Positions 1 to 7,862 of a stretch of DNA of 63,545 nt are shown piece after piece. The stretch comes from Micromonospora radicis. Its GTDB lineage: Bacteria; Actinomycetota; Actinomycetes; Mycobacteriales; Micromonosporaceae. How positions within the stretch are numbered: the first letter of the stretch is position 1; each line of letters begins with the position of its first letter. A model generated the notes under the pieces. That model saw only the letters and a list, made by a program, of their open reading frames with translations. It was not told the DNA's origin and searched no databases. The position numbers were made by a program, and so were the translations under genes. The DNA is taken from the NCBI RefSeq assembly GCF_003583405.1, contig NZ_QXEC01000031.1:1-63545 (forward strand), read 5' to 3'.

Positions 1-7
1 CCAGGGC

Positions 8-187
8 CGGCCCCGATGGGGCCGCCGCTCGGGGACCCCGCGCCCCTTAGCGCAAGCGCACGGGGCGCACCCCGGCGGTTGCAGCCCGCCGGCGGCGCGA
101 CATACGAAGAAGCCCCGGGCCGCCATGGGTTGATGGCAGATCCGGGGCTGCGATGTCGACCAGAACAAGTGCGGTGCCTCCGGCGGG
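8..187. other. Cluster of nested GC-rich hairpins, no gene
   Basis: No convincing reading frame is present here. The sequence is full of complementary arms: 8-14 with 18-24 (loop GAT), 40-46 with 62-68, and a nested set 85-92/180-187, 98-103/153-158, 111-118/142-149 and 122-126/133-137. The nested set could fold as one long imperfect stem. It may be the structured 3' end of a transcript entering from the left, or a small structured RNA. High GC makes some chance pairing expected, so the function is open. Confidence 0.35.
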
Positions 188-213
188 GTCCTCAGGCACT
201 CCGGGATGGTGGC

Positions 214-355
214 GCCATCCCGACAACCTTCGTCCGGGCAGAGCCGAGTGGGTGGGGCCAGCCTGGTCAAGGTCGTTCAGACGGTGGTGTGCTCCACCTT
301 GACCAGGCAGGCCCCACCCACTCCACGATGTGCGGACGAAGGCCGACGGGATGGC
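214..355. repeat. 142-bp inverted-repeat element with 60-nt arms
   Basis: Arms 214-273 and 296-355 are inverted copies around a 22-nt centre (274-295). The inner 28 nt of each arm (246-273 and 296-323) are complementary with a single mismatch. The outer 23 nt (214-236 and 333-355) match except for a few central positions. Two equal 9-nt unpaired segments (237-245 and 324-332) separate inner and outer blocks, so the element is symmetric. No transposase is visible and no clear target duplication flanks it. It could be a MITE-like non-autonomous element, a structured RNA or a strong bidirectional terminator next to the toxin-antitoxin locus. Confidence 0.7.
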
Positions 356-390
356 TAGGAGACGCAGGGTAAGGGGGCCGCGCGGGTGGG

Positions 391-822
391 TCATCGCGGC
401 CAGTACTTGGGCGGCTCACGTCTTGGATCGATTATCTTGAACCTTTTTGACGGATCGATGCCTTGGATTGCCACCAAGCGTTGGCCGTTGGCTCGCTCCA
501 GCTCCTCCATTATCTGGGGCATGGAAGCGACGATGGCACCGACTGCAAGGGCGAGGCCCTTGAGCCCCGTTTGTCGCTGCCGATAGGACACATGGTGCAA
601 GCCGGACTTCTTGATCCGGCTTGTCTCGTCCGGATCGTCAAACTGTTTGTAGTTGTTGGTGACGATAACGTCGAACCGGCCCATCGCATCCTGAAAGACG
701 TAGAGGTCCTTCTTGCCGGACCACTTTATCGAATGGATGTGGTCTACTTCGTGACCGCGCAGGACGTGGCGAAGTACATGCAAAACCTGTTCTGGCACAT
801 CTTCGTCTAGGAGAACCCGCAT
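391..822 (-). CDS. DUF5615-type PIN-like toxin (VapC45-like)
   Basis: This 143-residue protein is the probable toxin, a PIN-like RNase, of a type II toxin-antitoxin pair. It opens with an acidic LLDED motif (D6, E7, D8) on the first strand. A later segment, DVIVTNNYKQF, matches the VTxDxDF position of the DUF5615 PIN-like fold, although here the usual acidic residues are Asn. The gene follows the antitoxin with a TAATG overlap of one base, so the two are translationally coupled. Its base composition is low for this genome: a hand count of 421-480 and 601-660 gives 59 G+C in 120, against roughly 70% around it, which suggests acquisition by transfer. M. tuberculosis Rv2019 (VapC45) has, from memory, a similar length and arrangement. 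Catalytic activity is inferred. Confidence 0.75.
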   Translation of the reverse strand: MRVLLDEDVPEQVLHVLRHVLRGHEVDHIHSIKWSGKKDLYVFQDAMGRFDVIVTNNYKQFDDPDETSRIKKSGLHHVSYRQRQTGLKGLALAVGAIVASMPQIMEELERANGQRLVAIQGIDPSKRFKIIDPRREPPKYWPR

Positions 823-1445
823 TAAGCCGCCTGACGCCCAACCGATCGGTCGACGTAGTCCGCGAAGTCAACGGCATCCCGCGCCGCTTCCGCGCTGACT
901 GAGGGGTAAAAGTCGGCCACTTCCTCCGGCTCGACGCCATCACGAACTAGCCCTGCGATGATCTCGAAGGGAACGCGGGTGCCCTCCACAACAGGATGCC
1001 CTCCGCGCACCTCGGGATCAACTGAGATCTTTTGCCGGGGATGCAGAAGGTTCGGCACCTCGACATCCCCCAGCGGGAACGACTGGAGTACGTCGCCAAG
1101 CTTGACTACGGTCAGTGACTGTCCCGGCTTCTCGACTAGATCCACTGCGCCCTCGTCGCGTACCAAGGCGATACTCTTCTTGCCTTGGGCGACTAGGCGG
1201 TAAGAGGAGAGGTGTTCGGTCTCACCAATGTCTGCCAGCGTTCGCACCGCTCGTCTGATGCTTTGCAAGGAGCGCTCGCCGCGAAGGTACGCAAACGTCC
1301 TGAGCGCGATCAGATCTCTGAACGAATAGAGCACAGGTCTCGAAGCGGAGATCTCGGGCTGAAGCACCCGTGTGACCCGCCAGTAGGAAAGTTGCCGGAG
1401 GGTGGCACCCGAGAGGGCGGCGGCTACGCGAGGCTCGTAGGACAC
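822..1445 (-). CDS. DUF433 antitoxin with MerR-like N-terminus (VapB45-like)
   Basis: This is a 207-residue probable antitoxin and autoregulator. Its N-terminal region (LSGATLRQLSYWR) resembles a MerR-type helix-turn-helix, and a DUF433 domain lies near the C-terminus (GGHPVVEGTRVPFEIIAG, then EEVADFYPSV). DUF433 proteins are typical partners of DUF5615 toxins, and Rv2018 (VapB45) of M. tuberculosis has about this size. I chose the GTG at 1445 because a strong GAGGGAGGGG ribosome site lies a few bases upstream. An ATG at 1547 would add 34 residues with no domain character. A candidate -10 (TATGCT, 1498-1493) fits transcription starting just upstream of this GTG. The gene overlaps the toxin by one base. 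Confidence 0.75.
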   Translation of the reverse strand: MSYEPRVAAALSGATLRQLSYWRVTRVLQPEISASRPVLYSFRDLIALRTFAYLRGERSLQSIRRAVRTLADIGETEHLSSYRLVAQGKKSIALVRDEGAVDLVEKPGQSLTVVKLGDVLQSFPLGDVEVPNLLHPRQKISVDPEVRGGHPVVEGTRVPFEIIAGLVRDGVEPEEVADFYPSVSAEAARDAVDFADYVDRSVGRQAA

Positions 1446-1780
1446 TGCCAGCCCCCTCCCTCGACCGCTCGGTAGACAGAACTCCCAGCCGTAGCATAGA
1501 TGGTCTGGTCGTCGGCAGTTGCCCTCGGCGTGTCGGGCTCGCGACATCCCCGGTAGCGAGGTGGTCCGGGAGGCATCAAGGCACCGAGCGGGGACGGGCC
1601 GCTCCGCGTCCAGGATCCAAGATCATGCCGTCGCCATGCCGTCCAACGAGAGCTGACAGCGACCAGCAGTGACCATCGATGCCAGTTGTGGCGGCAGCTC
1701 AGGAGCACACTCGCCCGGTTTGATTGTCTACGCCCGGGACCTAGATCAATACCGCTGGAAGTAGTGCCGCCCCGGGGCCG
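1446..1780. other. Intergenic region, no gene supported
   Basis: These 335 bases separate the antitoxin start from the end of the M28 peptidase gene. Both neighbours run on the minus strand. Apart from the candidate -10 at 1493-1498 for the antitoxin, I see no conserved coding pattern, tRNA or strong terminator. Base composition rises from the low-GC toxin-antitoxin locus to the normal high-GC pattern, so an island boundary probably lies here. Confidence 0.5.
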
Positions 1781-4210
1781 TCAGAGGGGGTAGGTACGGG
1801 CCACGGCGAGCATCTCGGAGGTGTGCGAGCCGGTGACGCCGACGTCCGGCGGGCGGGGCCGGAAGCCGGGCAGGGCGTCGAGGCCGTCGCTGGCGTCCAT
1901 CGCGCGTAGGGCGATCTGGTCGGCCTTCGGCTCGACGGTGAGGGTGATCTCGATGCCCTCGGGCGGCGGGGCGTGGAAGACCACGCCGAAGCCCCAGCGG
2001 CCCTCGCGCGGCTCGATCGGCACCGCGCGCCCGGCCACCTGGGCGTTGCGGACCGTCGCCGTCGAGGTGTCCAGGTGCAGGGTGGCCAGGCGTACCGGGC
2101 GCTGCGGCGTGAGCCGCAGTCGCAGGGTGCGCTGGCCGTCCGCGCCGGTGTCGGCGAGCACCTCCAACCGGGGCGCGGGCAGGTCGGCCGCCTGCGCCGG
2201 GCCGCCGAGCAGATCCTTGCCGCCGATGCCAGGGAAGTCGTCGGCGACGGAGACCGGCCCGTCGACGTAGTCGGCGGTCCAGGGCTGCGGGTCGGACTCG
2301 TGGCTGAGCCAGCGGGCCTGGCCGGTGCCGGCATCCAGCGCATACATCAGGTGGGTGGGCACGGGGTGCGCGGCGTCGAACCGGTCGACGGCGAGCCCGA
2401 CCCCGGCGAACAGCACCGCCGCCAGGGCGGCGGCACCGGCGGGCAGGGCACCCAGCCGACGGGCCCGCGCCGCGACCATGCCGCGCTGGCCGCCGGCCTG
2501 CGGGTGCAGCAGGTCCACCACCGGCAGGGCGGCCAGGCCGAGCAGCACCGCGAACAGCGCCGCCACCCCACCCATCGCCATGCCCAGCGCTGGGAAGAGC
2601 AGCACCACGGTCGGCAGCAGGACGACCACCGCCACCACGCCGGCCAGGGTCACCGCGAGCACGGCTACCGGGCCGTCGACCCGGGTGGCCACCGCGACCA
2701 GGCCGGCGAGGGCGCCGGCCAACGCCGGCACGGTCGCCAGGTACGCCCCGCCGGGCGCCACCACGGCGAGCAGTACGCCGAGCAGCGCCAGCCAGCCCAG
2801 CCCGCCGACGGCCAGCGCGGCCGGGCCGACCCGTCGCCGGGTCAGCGCGTACCAGCTGAACAGCACCGTGGCGGCCAGGGCCAGTACGGCCAGCCGGTAC
2901 CAGGTCGGCCGGTACGGATCGAGCAGCTCGGCGTAGCCCGGCCGGACGACCGCGATCCCGGCCCAGAGCAGCTGCGCGCCCAGCGGCGCGACCACGATCG
3001 GTACCAGCGCCAGCCCGAACCCGGCGGCCAGTCGCCCTGCGGTGACCCGACCCCGACGTCGGGCCAGCCAGCCGAGGGCGATCACCGCGGCCAGCGCGAG
3101 CAGCGCCAGCGGCAGCACCAGGGTGCCCGGGTAACGGGCCAGGCCGCCGGGGACCGGGAAGTAGGTGGCGTCGTGGCCGGCGTCGAGGCCGCCCAGGTCG
3201 ATCCGGCCGAACTCGCGGGCCAGACCCAGCGCGTTGTCCCCGTGGTGCTGGAGGCTGGCCCGGTCCATCGACTCCGGGGTGTCCAGCGGGGTGTGGTAGA
3301 TCGCCCCGCCGTCGAGGTACGCCGAGTTCAGGCCGGCGAATCCGTGGTCGAGGAAGGCAGTGAAGTCGGTGTCGTTGGGCAGCGCGCGGTAGACCTCCAC
3401 CGCGAACGAGGTGCCGACCGGGTGCGGTGCGGCCCGGCCGAACACGTCGACAAGCGCGGCGTTCTCCGGTGACGTCTCGAACATGATCACCGGCCCGGTA
3501 CGGCCGCGGGCCTCCAGGTTGAGCACCACACCGTTGCCGGCGGCCAGCGGGTGGTCTGCGGCGAACGCCGACGCTCCGCAGAGGCAGGCCTCCTCGGCGT
3601 CGGTGAGGACGAACACGACGTCGTTGCGGGGGGCTGGCCCGCCGGCCAGCGCCCGGGCCACCTCCAGGATGGTGGCGACCCCCGCGCCGTCGTCGTTGCC
3701 GCCCGGCCCGGTCTGCACCGCGTCGTAGTGGGCGACCAGGAACACCGTGCCGGTCGGGTCGGTGCCGGCCAGCCGGGCCACCACGTTGCGGACCCGGGCC
3801 AGCGTGGCGCCGCCCGCCGCGCCGCTGAGTTGACCGGCCTCCTCGGCGACGGTGTCCTGCACCTCGGTCGCCAGACCCAACCGGCTCAGCTCGGCCGTCA
3901 GGTGGGCGCGTACCTCGTCGTTGGCCGGGCTGCCGGCGACGTGTGGCCGGCCGGCGACGACCGGCAGGTGCGCGTACGCCCGGCCGGCGCTGAACTCCTC
4001 CGCCGGTGCGTCGGCCGGTCGGGGCGTCGGCGGGCGGATGTCGAGCAGCGCCAACGTGCCGACGGTGCCGAGTACGACCAGCGCCGCCAGCGCGGCGACC
4101 AGCCGGTGTCGGGGGCGGGCGAAGGCACGGTCGGCGGCCAGGCTGGGGGGTGCGCCCACGGACGGCTCCTCGGGGGTGGGACCAGGGGTGCACATCATCC
4201 TCCATGTCAC
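1781..4210 (-). CDS. M28 family membrane metallopeptidase
   Basis: This 809-residue protein joins an extracytoplasmic M28 aminopeptidase domain to a polytopic membrane domain, like eukaryotic ERMP1. Residues about 37-57 form one membrane anchor. The zinc site is readable: H161 and D163 in HYD, D173/D174 in GNDDGAG, E206/E207 in TDAEEA, E233, and H306 in IYHTPLD. Several hydrophobic segments follow from about 350 to 610, and a soluble beta-rich domain closes the protein. It should cleave N-terminal residues from peptides outside the membrane; the substrate is unknown. I give the upstream GTG. The tandem ATG codons four and five residues later follow a GGAGG that sits too close to be decisive. 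It is divergent from the signalling operon at 4.3 kb. Confidence 0.85.
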   Translation of the reverse strand: MTWRMMCTPGPTPEEPSVGAPPSLAADRAFARPRHRLVAALAALVVLGTVGTLALLDIRPPTPRPADAPAEEFSAGRAYAHLPVVAGRPHVAGSPANDEVRAHLTAELSRLGLATEVQDTVAEEAGQLSGAAGGATLARVRNVVARLAGTDPTGTVFLVAHYDAVQTGPGGNDDGAGVATILEVARALAGGPAPRNDVVFVLTDAEEACLCGASAFAADHPLAAGNGVVLNLEARGRTGPVIMFETSPENAALVDVFGRAAPHPVGTSFAVEVYRALPNDTDFTAFLDHGFAGLNSAYLDGGAIYHTPLDTPESMDRASLQHHGDNALGLAREFGRIDLGGLDAGHDATYFPVPGGLARYPGTLVLPLALLALAAVIALGWLARRRGRVTAGRLAAGFGLALVPIVVAPLGAQLLWAGIAVVRPGYAELLDPYRPTWYRLAVLALAATVLFSWYALTRRRVGPAALAVGGLGWLALLGVLLAVVAPGGAYLATVPALAGALAGLVAVATRVDGPVAVLAVTLAGVVAVVVLLPTVVLLFPALGMAMGGVAALFAVLLGLAALPVVDLLHPQAGGQRGMVAARARRLGALPAGAAALAAVLFAGVGLAVDRFDAAHPVPTHLMYALDAGTGQARWLSHESDPQPWTADYVDGPVSVADDFPGIGGKDLLGGPAQAADLPAPRLEVLADTGADGQRTLRLRLTPQRPVRLATLHLDTSTATVRNAQVAGRAVPIEPREGRWGFGVVFHAPPPEGIEITLTVEPKADQIALRAMDASDGLDALPGFRPRPPDVGVTGSHTSEMLAVARTYPL

Positions 4211-4285
4211 CCCAGGGCGCCCCGTCGTGTTGTGTGCGAACGTTGTCTAATACAGGATCAGCAGGGCACTCGGAAGGAGCCCGAC
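4211..4285 (+). promoter_or_regulatory. Divergent promoter region and ribosome site of the signalling operon
   Basis: This short gap separates the divergent M28 gene and receiver-phosphatase gene. TAATAC at 4248-4253 is a fair -10 for the plus strand. AAGGAG at 4274-4279 is a near-consensus ribosome site, but exactly six bases downstream (4286-4288) the in-frame codon is ATC, not ATG, GTG or TTG. Confidence 0.4.
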
Positions 4286-4315
4286 ATCACCAGCGATCTC
4301 CCGCCCGCCGCGGCG

Positions 4316-5566
4316 GTGACCCGGCCACACCGGGGGAGCGGCCCGGCCGCTCCCTCCGTCGTGTCGTGGCCGTACCCGCGAGGTGGGCTGGGCGGCAACC
4401 CGAACCTGCCGCCCGGGGAGCGGCTGCGGGTGCTGCTGGTCGAGGACGACGAGGGCGACGCCTTCCTCGTCGGCGAGCTGCTGGCCGAGACGAACTCCGG
4501 GATCGACCTGCTGGTCGCCACCAGCCTCAGCGAGGCCGGGCAGCGGATGGTGGGCGTCGACTGCGTCCTGCTCGACCTGGGTCTGCCCGACGCGCAGGGC
4601 CTGGACGGCCTGCGGCGGGTGCTGGAGATGTCCGGCAGCGCCGCGGTCTGCGTGTTGACCGGCCGCTCCGACGAGCACCTGGGCATCGTCGCGGTCGCCG
4701 AGGGAGCACAGGACTACCTGGTCAAGGGCCAGGTGGACGGGGTGCTGCTGACCCGCGCGCTGCGTTACGCGGTGGAGCGTAAGCGGGCCGACGAGAACGC
4801 CCGCCGGCTGCGCGAGGTCGAGCTGCGGCAGGCCGAGTCGGCGCGGTTGGAACGCGGCCTGCTGCCCCAGCCGCTGATGTCGACCGAGCAGATCGCGGTG
4901 CACACCTTCTACCGGCCGGGCCGGCACGCCGCCCTGATCGGCGGGGACTTCTACGACGTGGTGCAGACCCGGCCCGACCGGGTCGACCTGATCGTCGGCG
5001 ACGTGTGCGGGCACGGGGTGGACGAGGCGGCGCTCGGGGTCGAACTCCGGGTGGCCTGGCGGGCGCTGGTCCTCGCCGGGGTGCCGGACGACGAGGTGCT
5101 GCCCGCCCTGGAACAGGTGCTGATGAGTGAGCGCCGTCTCCAGGAGATCTTCGCCACCGTCGCGACGGTCCGGCTCGACCTCGCCGGCAACCGGGCCACC
5201 GTGCGGTTGGCCGGTCATCCGCCGCCGGTGCTGCTCGCCGGCGACCGGGCGGCGCCCGTGCCGGCACCGGGTGGCCTGCTGCTGGGCGTACGGCCGCGCC
5301 GTCCCGTCGCCTTCGACCTGGAGTTCGACACCGATGACTGGTCTCTGCTGATGTACACCGATGGTCTGATCGAGGGCCGGGTGGGCGAGGGCGACGAGCG
5401 CCTCGACGTGCCCGGCCTGACCCGACTGATCGAGGACCCGGACAGCCGGGCCGTCCCGCTGCCCGAGTTGCCGGCCTGGCTGGTCGGGCGCGCCGAGCAG
5501 CTCAACGGTGGCCCGTTCGCCGACGACGTGGCGATGCTGCTGGTCACCCGGGGTGGTGGCCGATGA
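4316..5566 (+). CDS. Receiver-SpoIIE (PP2C) protein phosphatase
   Basis: This fusion has a receiver domain and a PP2C-type Ser/Thr phosphatase. With the GTG at 4316 it has 416 residues. The receiver domain (about 38-135) keeps acidic D44/D45, phospho-acceptor D77, T105 and K127. A coiled segment (about 140-175) leads to the SpoIIE domain with metal ligands in GGDFYD (D201), GDVCGHG (D219) and FADDVAML near the end. Such proteins usually dephosphorylate anti-sigma-factor antagonists when the receiver is phosphorylated. The kinase encoded next is the likely partner; its ATG overlaps this stop. The start is uncertain: the good ribosome site at 4274-4279 points to an in-frame ATC at 4286, which would add ten residues, while the GTG at 4316 has no ribosome site. 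Confidence 0.88.
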   Translation: MTRPHRGSGPAAPSVVSWPYPRGGLGGNPNLPPGERLRVLLVEDDEGDAFLVGELLAETNSGIDLLVATSLSEAGQRMVGVDCVLLDLGLPDAQGLDGLRRVLEMSGSAAVCVLTGRSDEHLGIVAVAEGAQDYLVKGQVDGVLLTRALRYAVERKRADENARRLREVELRQAESARLERGLLPQPLMSTEQIAVHTFYRPGRHAALIGGDFYDVVQTRPDRVDLIVGDVCGHGVDEAALGVELRVAWRALVLAGVPDDEVLPALEQVLMSERRLQEIFATVATVRLDLAGNRATVRLAGHPPPVLLAGDRAAPVPAPGGLLLGVRPRRPVAFDLEFDTDDWSLLMYTDGLIEGRVGEGDERLDVPGLTRLIEDPDSRAVPLPELPAWLVGRAEQLNGGPFADDVAMLLVTRGGGR

Positions 5567-7413
5567 GCGGCGGGCCCGGCCGGTGGACGCTGCGTCGCCG
5601 GGTACTGGCACTGCTCGGTCTGGTCGGCGCGCTGCTGCTCGGCGTCGCGCTGGCGGAGGCGGTCGTCGCCACCAAGAACCGTGACTACACCGACGTGCTG
5701 CTGATGAAGGTCGGGCCGCTGCGGGTACACGGTCAGGACATGCTCAACGCGCTGCTCGACCAGGAGACCGGGGTCCGCGGCTACGCGGTGACCGGCGACC
5801 CGGAGGACCTCGTCCCGTACGAGCAGGGGTTGGCCCGGGAACGGGCGACGGCGCGGGAGATCCGGGAACTCTCCGACACCTACCCCGGCATCGAGGCGGA
5901 TCTGGTGGCGGTGGAGCAGCAGGCGGAGCAGTGGCGGCGTACGGTCGCCCAGCCGGTGATCGACACCACCCGTACCAGCGGCACCGGGGCCGGTCAGGCG
6001 CTGCTCACCGACGAGAGCCGCCAGCGCTTCGACGAGCTGCGTGACGCGGTCGGCGCCCTGCAGGAGGAGATCCTCACCGCCCGGGAGGCCACCGCCCGCA
6101 ACGTGGAGCGGACCGGCAACCTGCTGGTCGTACTGCTGATTGTCGCCGGCCTGGTGGTGGCGCTGGCCGGAATCGCGTTGCTGACGGCGCTGGACCGGAT
6201 GGTGCTGCGCCCGCTGACCACCCTGGCCGGGCAGGTCCGGGAGGTCGTCACGGGCGACTACGAGCGGGAGATCGCCGGCACCGGGCCACCGGAGTTCCAG
6301 CGCCTCGGCGCGGACGTGGACGCGATGCGTCGCAAGATCGCGGCGGATCTGGCCGAGGTACGCGAGGCACGCGAGCGGATCGAGTGGGTCAACACCCAGT
6401 TGCAGCGGCAGGCCGAGGAGTTGACCCGGTCCAACCGCGACCTGGAGCAGTTCGCCTACGTCGCCTCGCACGACCTGCAGGAACCGCTGCGCAAGGTGGC
6501 CAGCTTCTGCCAGTTGTTGCAGCGCCGCTACGCCGGCCGGCTCGACGAGCGGGCCGACCAGTACATCGCGTTCGCGGTCGACGGCGCGCAGCGGATGCAG
6601 CGGCTGATCAACGACCTGCTGGCGTTCTCCCGGATCGGTCGGCTCACCGCCGGCTTCACCGACGTCGACCTGAACGGCCTGATGGCGGAGGTCGCCGCGC
6701 AGACCGAGCCGGCCCGGCAGTACGCCGACGCCGAGCTGACCTGGGACGAGCTGCCGGTGATCCGGGGCGAGGAGCCGCTGCTCACCAACCTGCTGGTCAA
6801 CCTGGTCAGCAACTCGGTGAAGTTCCGGCGGCCCGACGTCGCGCCGAGGGTGCACGTCTCGGCGCGGCTGGTCGGTGACGAGTGGGAGATCACCTGCCAG
6901 GACAACGGCATCGGGATCGAACCGGAGTTCGCCGACAAGATCTTTGTGATCTTCCAGCGGCTGCACGCCAAGGACGCGTACCCGGGCACCGGGATCGGTC
7001 TGGCGATCGTCAAGAAGATCGTGGAGTACCACGGCGGCCGGGTCTGGGTGGACACCGACGTGCCCGAGGGCACCGCCATCCGGTTCACCCTGCCCGTACG
7101 CGCGGGTGACGTCGAGGCCGCCGCCGGTTCGTCCGCCGGGGCCGGTGCGGACGAGTCCCCGTCGGAACCGGCCGGCGCGGCCGCTACCGGACCGGTCGGC
7201 GCGGCCCCGTCCGACCCGGCCGGCGCGGCGGCTACCGGACCGTCGACCGGTCAGGTGGCCGGAGCCGTGGGCGAGCGCCCCGCCGGTGACGGTACGGTCG
7301 GCGCGGAGGCCGCCGCCGGATCGGTGGCCCGGACCCCGGCCCCGGCCGGCCCGCCCGACGGTGGGGTGTCGGAGAGCGGTGCCACAGGTGGCAGGAAGGA
7401 GGCGGTGAGATGA
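5563..7413 (+). CDS. CHASE3-HAMP sensor histidine kinase
   Basis: This 616-residue membrane sensor kinase has membrane segments at about 11-33 and 186-208 flanking a CHASE3 extracytoplasmic domain, whose LLDQETGVRGY motif is typical. HAMP follows, then a HisKA domain with phospho-acceptor H303 in SHDLQEP, the cyanobacterial-phytochrome-like subtype. The ATPase domain has N-box N413/N417, DNGIG at 447-451 and GTGIGL at 475-480. Residues after about 515 are an Ala/Gly/Pro-rich tail of 100 residues with repeats of the AAATGP type. The gene overlaps the upstream phosphatase and downstream receiver genes by ATGA, so kinase and both receivers should be co-translated. The CHASE3 ligand is unknown. 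Confidence 0.92.
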   Translation: MSGGPGRWTLRRRVLALLGLVGALLLGVALAEAVVATKNRDYTDVLLMKVGPLRVHGQDMLNALLDQETGVRGYAVTGDPEDLVPYEQGLARERATAREIRELSDTYPGIEADLVAVEQQAEQWRRTVAQPVIDTTRTSGTGAGQALLTDESRQRFDELRDAVGALQEEILTAREATARNVERTGNLLVVLLIVAGLVVALAGIALLTALDRMVLRPLTTLAGQVREVVTGDYEREIAGTGPPEFQRLGADVDAMRRKIAADLAEVREARERIEWVNTQLQRQAEELTRSNRDLEQFAYVASHDLQEPLRKVASFCQLLQRRYAGRLDERADQYIAFAVDGAQRMQRLINDLLAFSRIGRLTAGFTDVDLNGLMAEVAAQTEPARQYADAELTWDELPVIRGEEPLLTNLLVNLVSNSVKFRRPDVAPRVHVSARLVGDEWEITCQDNGIGIEPEFADKIFVIFQRLHAKDAYPGTGIGLAIVKKIVEYHGGRVWVDTDVPEGTAIRFTLPVRAGDVEAAAGSSAGAGADESPSEPAGAAATGPVGAAPSDPAGAAATGPSTGQVAGAVGERPAGDGTVGAEAAAGSVARTPAPAGPPDGGVSESGATGGRKEAVR

Positions 7414-7862
7414 CCGCGCCAGCGGACGGGAACAGCCCGATCGAGGTGCTGCTCGTCGAGGACGACCCCGGTGACGTGCTGATGACCCGCGAGGCGTTCG
7501 AGGAACACAAGCTGCGTAACCGGCTCAACGTCGTCTCCGACGGTACCGAGGCGCTGGCCTACCTGCGCCGCGAGGGCCAGTACGCGGACGCGTTGCTGCC
7601 GGATCTGATCCTGCTCGACCTGAACCTGCCCCGCCGCGATGGCCGGGAGGTGCTGGAGGAGATCAAGAAGGACGAGCAGCTGTGCCGGATCCCGGTGGTG
7701 GTGCTGACCACCTCCCAGGCCGACGAGGACATCCTGCGCAGCTACCAGCTGCACGCCAACGCGTACGTGACCAAGCCGGTGGACTTCGAACGGTTCATCT
7801 CGGTCGTCCGGCAGATCGACGAGTTCTTCGTCAGCGTGGTGAAGCTGCCGCCGCGTGGCTGA
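7410..7862 (+). CDS. Stand-alone receiver response regulator (Rcp1-like)
   Basis: This 150-residue protein is a single receiver domain without an output domain. D18/D19, phospho-acceptor D70, T100 and K122 are all present. The LNLPRRDGREVLEEIK segment and the C-terminal length match the Rcp1 group that pairs with phytochrome-type kinases, which agrees with the kinase encoded immediately upstream (ATGA overlap). It may shuttle phosphate between the kinase and the receiver-phosphatase, or act by protein contact. No DNA-binding region is present. Confidence 0.9.
   Translation: MTAPADGNSPIEVLLVEDDPGDVLMTREAFEEHKLRNRLNVVSDGTEALAYLRREGQYADALLPDLILLDLNLPRRDGREVLEEIKKDEQLCRIPVVVLTTSQADEDILRSYQLHANAYVTKPVDFERFISVVRQIDEFFVSVVKLPPRG

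Noticed and set aside
1746..4205. Very long open frames in several phases over the M28 gene on both strands
   Set aside because: High GC keeps shadow frames open. Their products are Arg/Pro/Gly-rich without domains, while the 1781-4210 frame shows clear M28 zinc motifs.
3551..4315. Upstream extension of the receiver-phosphatase frame
   Set aside because: It runs antisense through the M28 gene and lacks protein-like composition. The receiver domain begins only after about 4420.
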